Source: Clostridia bacterium
GTDB taxonomy: Bacteria > Bacillota > Sulfobacillia > SLMV01
Length of the DNA: 31,307 nucleotides
NCBI GenBank assembly: GCA_007136565.1
Contig: SLGS01000055.1
Coordinates: 1-31,307 of the forward strand
Reading direction: 5' to 3'
The notes under the pieces are model-generated. The model was given only the letters and a program-made list of their open reading frames with translations, made no database searches and had not been told where the DNA came from. Positions 25,511-31,307 of the stretch are shown piece after piece; the stretch's first letter is position 1; every line of letters starts with the position of its first letter. The position numbers and the translations under genes are program-made.

Positions 25511-27142
25511 ATGCCTGCGTTCGCTCGTACAAGACTCCTGGTGATCATCATGGTGACGCTACTCGTCGGCATCGGTGCGTTCGCCTGCGGCCCTTCGGAG
25601 GATTCGCCCGGCGATCCGGCCGCCCCCACCGATGAGAAGGCCGGTGGGACCCTGGTCTTCGGGAGACTACAGGAGCCGGAAACCCTGGACATCCACAAGA
25701 CGCCCTGGCTCGATGAACTGATGGGTAGCATGCACGCGACCTTACTGTACCGCGCCGAGGACGGGGGATATCTCCCCGGCTTGGCAGAGGATTGGGAGAT
25801 CTCCGATGACGAGAAGGAAATCACGCTAACTTTGCGGGATGATGTAACCTTCCACGACGGTGAGCCGTTTAACGCCGAGGCCGTAAGATTCACCTTCGAA
25901 CGCATGACGGATCCTGACATGGCCTCCCCGGGGGCTCACAACTGGGGCCCGGCGGAAGCCGTGGAAGTCATCGATGAATACACGGTGAAGATCGTTTACT
26001 CCGAGGTTTACGCCAGGGCCTTGGAGTCCTTGACCAGCAGTTACCTGGCTCCCCTGTCGCCCGCGGCCGTCGAGGAACACGGCGAGGACTTCGGAACGAA
26101 CCCGGTGGGTGCGGGCCCCTTCAAGTTCGAACGATGGGACCTGGGTTCTGAGGTCGTCGTGGTGCGAAACGAGGACTTCGACTGGGGTCCGGGATTCGCC
26201 GAAAACACCGGCGCCCCGTTCGTCGAGCGAATCGAATTTCGATTCATTCCCGACGAAACCGCCAGGGTCACCGCCCTCGAGACCGGGGAACTCGACCTGA
26301 TCGCCATGGCACCCCCGAGGGATGTATTGCGGTTCGAAGAGGATTCCGACTTCGTGGTAGTCCCGGTGATGGCCACTGGAATAGTCTATTTCGGCATCAA
26401 CTGTTCCAAGCCCCCGTGGGACGACTACCGCTTGAGGCAGGCCGTTGCCTGGGGGACGGCCGCGCGCGAGGAGATCATCGAGACGGCCTTCGAGGGCCTA
26501 GCGATACCGATCTATGGCCACCTGGCGCCTCACATCCACCCGGGCTACTACCCCGAGGTCGAGGATATAAGTTACAAGTACGACCCGGAGAAGACCGCTG
26601 AGATCCTGGAGGATCTCGGGTACGAGATGGGTTCGGATGGTTACTTCGAAAAGGACGGCGAAGTGTTGGAACTCGAGGAAGTGTGGATTACCGACGATCC
26701 GGCCTACCAACGCGTCGCCGTGGTCATCCAAGAGAAACTCGCCGAGGCGGGTATCAAGATGAACATCGTACAGATGGATGACGCGACGCTGTTCTCCCGG
26801 ACCCACGAGGGAGTCCACGACGGGATGGTGGCCTACTACGGTTTCCAAGATCCCGACATCCTGTTCTACTTCTTCCACACCAGTCGGCTGGATAGCACCA
26901 ATCGTATCCACTACCAAAACCCCGAGATCGATGATCTTCTGGAGCGGGGACGGGCGATATTGGACTTCGACGAGCGCTTCGAGATCTACAGGGAAGTCCA
27001 GGAGATACTGCTGGAAGATGCTCCCTGGGTTCCCTTGCTGGTGCGGGAAGAACCGCTCATCCACAGTCTCAAGGTCAACGACCTCAACGTCCACCCGGTG
27101 ACCTCGGGGATCATATGGAACGACATGTGGATCACCCAGTAA
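25511..27142 (+). CDS. Peptide-type ABC transporter substrate-binding lipoprotein
   Basis: A 543-residue SBP_bac_5 (DppA/OppA-type) binding protein. The signal MPAFARTRLLVIIMVTLLVG ends at lipobox Cys26 (AFAC), so the protein is lipid-anchored outside the membrane. Characteristic segments follow: TLVFGRLQEPETLDIHKT, YLPGLAEDWEISDD, VTFHDGEPFNAEAVRFTFERM, NPVGAGPFKFERWD and LRQAVAWGTAAREEII. The ATG at 25511 follows GGGAGAGGGG. It heads an operon with two permeases; a stable hairpin separates it from them. The family binds oligopeptides, but relatives bind sugars, opines and other compounds, so the ligand is open. Confidence 0.94.
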   Translation: MPAFARTRLLVIIMVTLLVGIGAFACGPSEDSPGDPAAPTDEKAGGTLVFGRLQEPETLDIHKTPWLDELMGSMHATLLYRAEDGGYLPGLAEDWEISDDEKEITLTLRDDVTFHDGEPFNAEAVRFTFERMTDPDMASPGAHNWGPAEAVEVIDEYTVKIVYSEVYARALESLTSSYLAPLSPAAVEEHGEDFGTNPVGAGPFKFERWDLGSEVVVVRNEDFDWGPGFAENTGAPFVERIEFRFIPDETARVTALETGELDLIAMAPPRDVLRFEEDSDFVVVPVMATGIVYFGINCSKPPWDDYRLRQAVAWGTAAREEIIETAFEGLAIPIYGHLAPHIHPGYYPEVEDISYKYDPEKTAEILEDLGYEMGSDGYFEKDGEVLELEEVWITDDPAYQRVAVVIQEKLAEAGIKMNIVQMDDATLFSRTHEGVHDGMVAYYGFQDPDILFYFFHTSRLDSTNRIHYQNPEIDDLLERGRAILDFDERFEIYREVQEILLEDAPWVPLLVREEPLIHSLKVNDLNVHPVTSGIIWNDMWITQ

Positions 27143-27178
27143 CGATGTAAGTGGCATGAGATCTCGCTCGAGCGGATC

Positions 27179-27225
27179 GCGCGGGGGTCGGTATCGGACG
27201 GACGTCGTAGCTCCGGCCCCCGCGC
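27179..27225 (+). repeat. Operon-internal hairpin
   Basis: A 13-bp stem with one G-T pair (27179-27191 with 27213-27225) and a 21-nt loop lies between the binding-protein and first permease genes. In binding-protein operons such structures typically protect the upstream message or partly stop transcription, giving more binding protein than permease. That role is inferred here from position. Confidence 0.6.
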
Positions 27226-27258
27226 CTGTCGCCGCTCCCTTCGGAGAGAGGTCGAAAC

Positions 27259-28200
27259 ATGACCCGATTCATAATCCGACGAACCCTGCTCATAGTACCG
27301 ATCGTAATTGGTGTGACCATCCTCGTGTTCCTCATGTTTCACCTCATACCCGGGGACCCCGCCGAGTACCTCATGCGCGGGTTCGGCACCAGGGATCAAA
27401 TAGAGCAGCTGAGGGAATCCATGGGGCTCAATGATCCCTTGCCCGTTCAGTATTGGCGATTTATTTCGGGTCTGGCGCGGGGTGACCTCGGTAGGGCCCT
27501 GACCACCAATAGGCCGGTGGTCGATGAAGTGCGGTATCGTTTCTTGCACACCATCGAGCTGGCGGGGGTAACACTGGTTTTCGCGGTGATCATAGGCGTC
27601 AACTTGGGTATAGTGTCGGCCACCAAGAGGCATACCATCTTCGACGATATCAGCCGGCTGGTGGCCCTGGCGGGGGTCTCGCTCCCGAGCTTCTGGCTGG
27701 GCCTGATGCTCATGTACGTGTTCGCTTATCAATTGGGCTGGTTCCCCGCCCTGGGGCGCGGGGGCTACCTGTGGACGCTGAACGGTTTGCGGCACATCTT
27801 CCTGCCCGCCCTGTCCCTTGGGGCCATCTCGGCGGCGGTGCTGGCGCGCCTGACGCGCTCGAGTATGCTCGACGTCCTGAACGAAGACTATATCCGTACC
27901 GCACGCTCCAAGGGGCTAAAGGAGCGCAACGTGCTGTACAAGCACGCTCTCAGGAATGCCTTGATACCGGTGGTGACGGTGATAGGTATGCAGGCCGGCG
28001 TTCTCCTTGGAGGTGCTATAGTGACCGAGACCATTTTCGCCTGGCCGGGATTGGGGCGCCTCACCCTGGACGGCATCCTCAAGCGAGACCTTCCCCTCAT
28101 CCAGGGTGCGGTCTTGATTTTCGCCTTCACTTTCGTGTTCTTGAATTTCGTCGTCGACCTAATTTACGGCTACATCGATCCGAGGATTCGCTATGACTGA
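27259..28200 (+). CDS. Peptide-type ABC permease, DppB-like
   Basis: A 313-residue inner-membrane permease. It starts MTRFIIRRTLLIVPIVIGVT, has the family's N-terminal segment HLIPGDPAEYL, six expected membrane helices, and the EAA-type cytoplasmic loop (DYIRTARSKGLKERNVLYKHALRNALIP) that contacts the ATPase. The ATG at 27259 is preceded by GGAGAGAGG. The stop overlaps the next gene by 8 bases, so the two permeases are translationally coupled and form the heterodimeric channel. Confidence 0.95.
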   Translation: MTRFIIRRTLLIVPIVIGVTILVFLMFHLIPGDPAEYLMRGFGTRDQIEQLRESMGLNDPLPVQYWRFISGLARGDLGRALTTNRPVVDEVRYRFLHTIELAGVTLVFAVIIGVNLGIVSATKRHTIFDDISRLVALAGVSLPSFWLGLMLMYVFAYQLGWFPALGRGGYLWTLNGLRHIFLPALSLGAISAAVLARLTRSSMLDVLNEDYIRTARSKGLKERNVLYKHALRNALIPVVTVIGMQAGVLLGGAIVTETIFAWPGLGRLTLDGILKRDLPLIQGAVLIFAFTFVFLNFVVDLIYGYIDPRIRYD

Positions 28201-29074
28201 TCGACGCGAGGGGGATGCGGGAATGAATCCGGAGGTCAACGGTTACAGGAGCGTCCTTCGCTTCTTGCGACGCAATAGGACCGTGACCCTGGGTATACTG
28301 CTACTGGGGATAGTATTGTTCATGGCTGCCTTCGGAGGATTGTTGACCCCTTACAGTTACAGACAACAGATCCAGGGTTCGAGACTGCTCCCGCCGGGGG
28401 TAACCCATCTACTGGGCACGGATCAATTCGGCCGGGACGTACTGTCGCGAATAATCGCGGGGGCCAGGATATCGCTGTTTTCCGGCTTCCTCGCGACCGT
28501 GGTATCCACTTTGCCGAGGGTACTACTGGGAACCCTGGCCGGCTACTACTCTAGGCTGGATGACCCCATAATGAGGCTTATGGACATCCTCATGACCTTC
28601 CCGGGGATTCTGCTCGCCCTGGTGGTGGTCACCATCTTGGGGACCGACCTTCACAACGCCGTCATAGCAGTCGGGATCTGGGGTATACCGACGTTCGCGA
28701 GGGTTACCCGCGGTGCCGTACTCAGCGTGAGGGAGCAGGGGTACGTGGAAAGTGCCAGGGCAACCGGGGGAAACGACCTGCACATCATAACAAAGCACAT
28801 CATGCCCAATTGCCTGGCACCGATACTGGTCCTGATGTCGATGCGCGTCGGACAATCGATCCTGTCCCTGGCGGCGCTGACCTTCCTCGGCCTCGGGGCA
28901 GCCCCACCGACGCCCGCTTGGGGCCTGATGCTCAGCGAGGCCCGGGCATACATGCGCGAAGCCTGGTGGATGACCACTTTTCCCGGGGTGGCCATCCTCA
29001 TCACGGTTTGGGGCTTCAACCTGGTGGGTGATGGCTTGAGGGACTACCTCGATCCCTACGTTAGGAGCAATTGA
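28193..29074 (+). CDS. Peptide-type ABC permease, DppC-like
   Basis: The 293-residue partner permease. It has an N-terminal membrane segment (VTLGILLLGIVLFMAAFGGL), the typical HLLGTDQFGRDVLSRIIAGARISL motif and the EAA loop YVESARATGGNDLHIITKHIMPN. The start at 28193 overlaps the dppB-like gene; an internal ATG at 28223 behind GAGGGGG is an alternative. No ATP-binding subunit genes follow, although dppD/dppF normally would; the next gene is a serine hydrolase. The ATPases must be shared from elsewhere or lie outside the window. Confidence 0.95.
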   Translation: MTDRREGDAGMNPEVNGYRSVLRFLRRNRTVTLGILLLGIVLFMAAFGGLLTPYSYRQQIQGSRLLPPGVTHLLGTDQFGRDVLSRIIAGARISLFSGFLATVVSTLPRVLLGTLAGYYSRLDDPIMRLMDILMTFPGILLALVVVTILGTDLHNAVIAVGIWGIPTFARVTRGAVLSVREQGYVESARATGGNDLHIITKHIMPNCLAPILVLMSMRVGQSILSLAALTFLGLGAAPPTPAWGLMLSEARAYMREAWWMTTFPGVAILITVWGFNLVGDGLRDYLDPYVRSN

Positions 29075-29159
29075 GCCGTGGGATGCATTCTCGGCGCGGA
29101 AGGCGGGCGATGGGAGCAGCTCTTGCCGGGGTAGAGTGGAAGATGGAAGGGGTGCGGTG

Positions 29160-30056
29160 GTGAGTAGTCGGGATTCCGAAAGACTGCGCGAACTATTGTC
29201 GGAAGAGGTCGGGGCATTCGATGGGACGGCCGGAATCGCGATAGAGTCGATACCCGCGGGAGTTCGAACTGGGATCAACGAGGAGCGGGTCTTTCCCATG
29301 GCCAGTGTTTTCAAGATCCCGATTCTCGTGGAATTTTTGGCCATGGTAGAAGGAGGCTCCGCATCCCTCGACGACCGGATCGAGCTACGCGCAGAGCACC
29401 GCACGGCGGGCTCGGGAATTCTCGCGCGCATGGATCCCGGGCTGAATCCCACCTGGAAAGACCTCCTGACCTTGATGATCAACATCAGTGACAATTCGGC
29501 GACGGATCTCGTCTTGGATCGCGTGGGGATATCGGCTATCCAGCGAAGGCTCGACGCACTGGGCCTCGAGGATACGAAGTTCAACGCCAATTGCACCGAT
29601 GTGATTCGGATCGCCTGCGGCCTTCCGCCCATGGCGCCGTCGGAGCTTTCCGATGAACTCGAGTCAGGGGTCCCGCATATTGATGGCGATAGGTTGCTGG
29701 AGGGACAAATCGATACCAGCACGCCGGCGGACATGGTCCGGCTGTTGGTCGAACTGGAGGCCGGCCGAATCCTCGGCGAATCCGCCACTGGCCTGGCCCT
29801 GGACATCATGGCCATACGAAAGATGTCGAAGCGTTTGGCCGGCGGCTTGCCCCGGCGTGTCCGGGTGGCCAGCAAGACGGGAACCATCGGCAGCGTGGTA
29901 AACGACGCCGGCATCATCGGAGGTATCGACGACGATTGCTGCTTCGCGATATGCGCTTTCACAAAATACGGGGGCGATGAGTCCGTTTCGGAGAGGTTCA
30001 TAGCCCGGATCGCGGCCCTGGTCTACGATTACCTGCGCGAGGATCGCCGGGGCTGA
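29160..30056 (+). CDS. Serine hydrolase of the beta-lactamase (class A-like) fold
   Basis: A 298-residue penicillin-recognising-fold hydrolase, numbered from the GTG at 29160. It has SxxK as SVFK (Ser49-Lys52), SDN (110-112) and KTG (239-241), plus a TPADM segment. A clear ExxLN, which supplies Glu166 in true class A enzymes, is not seen. There is no signal peptide, so the protein is predicted cytoplasmic, unlike resistance beta-lactamases. The frame opens at a GTG at 29136, but GGAAGGGG gives good spacing to 29160. It lies 85 nt after the permease and may be in its operon, where it could hydrolyse an imported amide or ester. Resistance is not implied. Confidence 0.85.
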   Translation: MSSRDSERLRELLSEEVGAFDGTAGIAIESIPAGVRTGINEERVFPMASVFKIPILVEFLAMVEGGSASLDDRIELRAEHRTAGSGILARMDPGLNPTWKDLLTLMINISDNSATDLVLDRVGISAIQRRLDALGLEDTKFNANCTDVIRIACGLPPMAPSELSDELESGVPHIDGDRLLEGQIDTSTPADMVRLLVELEAGRILGESATGLALDIMAIRKMSKRLAGGLPRRVRVASKTGTIGSVVNDAGIIGGIDDDCCFAICAFTKYGGDESVSERFIARIAALVYDYLREDRRG

Positions 30057-30227
30057 CCCCCGACGTATATCGCGTTTTCGCGGGAGAAGCACGCGATGGC
30101 GAACTCGCACGACGAGCGCAGGAAGTGCGGGATAATGGGAGAAAACGAGTGGAGGGGAGAACAGCACGCAAAGATCCCGCCCCATCCCCCTTCGGGACCG
30201 GGATCGGGGAGGGGAACGCTCCGAAGA

Positions 30228-31307
30228 ATGAAGACCCTCGATTCGGGGACCCACGCATTCTTGATCCTGGCCAAGTACGGTGGTTATGCGGCCGTACTGT
30301 GGATGACCCTGACCAACCACGGCCTCCAAATGGACGCGCCGCTAATCGCGCTGGCCTTCGTTTTCGCCGTGGATTCGGTGCGAAGCTACTACCTCGAACC
30401 ACGCGAATCCGCGTGGACTTTATCGACATTGGCCTTGCAGTTGGGCCTGGTTTTTTCCTTCCTTTGGTCCGACGGCACGGGCATAGGATCCATACTCTTG
30501 ATCATCGTCATCGCCGAAAGCCAGCTAGGATACCCCGTTCCGATCGGGACCGCCGTTTTCGCGGTTTCCCTCCTGGGTTTTTGGGGAGTCGGTGCCCTGG
30601 CGGGTTGGACGCGGGGAACCCTGGGCCCCGATCTCGTGGCGACGCTGGCCATCAATGGGATGTTCTTCGTATTCGCCTTCGGCGTGAGTTTCCTGGCCCG
30701 ACGACAACAGGTGGAGCGTGAGCGCGCAGAGGACGCCCTGGTGCGCTTGGAACGGTCGCGGAGGGACCTGGAGATAGCGCACCGGGGCCTCATGGAGAGC
30801 AGCCAGAAGCGAGAGCTCCTGGCGGTGGCCGAGGAGCGAAATCGGCTGGCCCGGGAGATACACGACACCCTGGCGCACAGCCTGACGGGAATCGTCGTGG
30901 GTGTGGAAGCCGCCCGACGCCTCCTGGCCGTCGACCCCGCGGGCGCCGCGGAAGCGCTGGAGCGTATCCAGGTGCAGGCCAGGACTGGCCTAGAAGAGAT
31001 CCGAAGATCCGTCAAGGCTTTGCGCCCGCGGGAACTGGAAACGGGAAGTTTCGAATCCGCGGTGCGGGGCCTGGCCCGAGAGATGGGCGAACGCGGTCTC
31101 CTCTTGAACTTGGAGTTCGATGTACCCTGTCTCCCAGGGTACCTGGAATCGCCCCTTTATCGGATCATCCAGGAGGGCATAACCAACAGCGTACGCCACG
31201 GGGGAGCGAGTCGCGTGGACATCACCCTGGTTCGCACGGATCCGGGTATTGCCCTGACCATAGAGGACGATGGCTGCGTACCGGACGACTGGGTAGAGGG
31301 GTACGGA
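30228..31307 (+). CDS. Sensor histidine kinase, NarL/HisKA_3 class (3' end cut by window)
   Basis: The first 360 codons of a kinase whose frame stays open to the last base. It starts at ATG 30228. About six hydrophobic segments follow in residues 10-156, forming an MASE-like or simple membrane sensor, then a coiled-coil linker (160-205). The HisKA_3 dimerisation domain has phospho-acceptor His212 in AREIHDTLAHSLTG. An HATPase_c domain follows with the N-box IIQEGITNSVRHGG (313-326) and the first glycine box EDDGC (346-350). These kinases phosphorylate NarL/LuxR-type response regulators, probably encoded beyond the end. The signal is unknown. A GGGGAGGGG lies upstream of the start with rather long spacing. 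Confidence 0.9.
   Translation, partial: MKTLDSGTHAFLILAKYGGYAAVLWMTLTNHGLQMDAPLIALAFVFAVDSVRSYYLEPRESAWTLSTLALQLGLVFSFLWSDGTGIGSILLIIVIAESQLGYPVPIGTAVFAVSLLGFWGVGALAGWTRGTLGPDLVATLAINGMFFVFAFGVSFLARRQQVERERAEDALVRLERSRRDLEIAHRGLMESSQKRELLAVAEERNRLAREIHDTLAHSLTGIVVGVEAARRLLAVDPAGAAEALERIQVQARTGLEEIRRSVKALRPRELETGSFESAVRGLAREMGERGLLLNLEFDVPCLPGYLESPLYRIIQEGITNSVRHGGASRVDITLVRTDPGIALTIEDDGCVPDDWVEGYG

Noticed and set aside
28523..30001. 492-aa minus-strand ORF opposite the permease and serine hydrolase
   Set aside because: Ser/Pro/Arg-rich antisense shadow of two clear genes with no motif of its own.

Overview
This is a GC-rich bacterial window. Clear bacterial marks are purine-rich Shine-Dalgarno sequences, lipobox signal peptides, a MalT-like LuxR regulator, a Dpp-type importer and a NarL-class histidine kinase. 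The gene mix (MalT-type regulator, several amidohydrolases and a D-aminoacylase, an opine-dehydrogenase relative, a small 'FDGLTI' protein, an SLH-type surface protein) suggests Chloroflexota or a deep-branching Actinomycetota lineage. That assignment is inference from gene content; no rRNA, tRNA or marker gene is present to settle it. No insertion sequence, CRISPR array, prophage or integrase was seen.

Layout. Bases 1-494 hold no gene but carry a terminator-like hairpin. A DUF255/thioredoxin-domain protein follows (495-2528), then a frameshifted cell-surface gene (FN3-like, InlB-like repeats, SLH; 2721-3772). A convergent aldo/keto reductase (3759-4856, minus) and an alpha/beta hydrolase (5285-6187, plus) come next. 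A minus-strand block runs from about 12125 down to 6387: a 47-aa DUF4177-like protein, a 902-aa MalT/LuxR regulator, a 69-aa conserved small protein, a ketopantoate-reductase-like enzyme with a C-terminal membrane segment, a CPBP/CAAX protease, and a broken gene of unknown family. A plus-strand block (12503-22080) carries a possible 55-aa protein with a strong 3' hairpin, an HpcH/HpaI aldolase, a branched-chain aminotransferase, an amidohydrolase, a DUF4352 lipoprotein, a nuclease-helicase of the DUF2075 type, and a second amidohydrolase. After a strong terminator-like inverted repeat, two minus-strand genes encode an octopine/nopaline-dehydrogenase-family enzyme and an N-acyl-D-amino-acid deacylase. 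Divergent from them is a peptide-type ABC importer operon (binding protein and two permeases, no ATPases). A cytoplasmic beta-lactamase-fold serine hydrolase and the first 360 codons of a sensor histidine kinase follow and run off the end.

How the genes may work together. The right half reads as scavenging of modified amino acids or peptides: an importer, a deacylase for N-acyl-D-amino acids, an opine-type dehydrogenase, a serine hydrolase, and, further left, an aminotransferase and aldolase that could feed products to central metabolism. This is inferred from neighbourhood and family, not shown. No undescribed system is proven. The best leads are the nuclease-helicase isolated between long non-coding gaps, two deaminase-like amidohydrolases that both carry Gln where the family usually has the HxxE Glu, the small-protein/MalT/KPR/CAAX cluster, and the 55-aa ORF with its hairpin. 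Two genes (2721-3772 and 6387-6952) are split between frames, which could be real decay or base-call errors.
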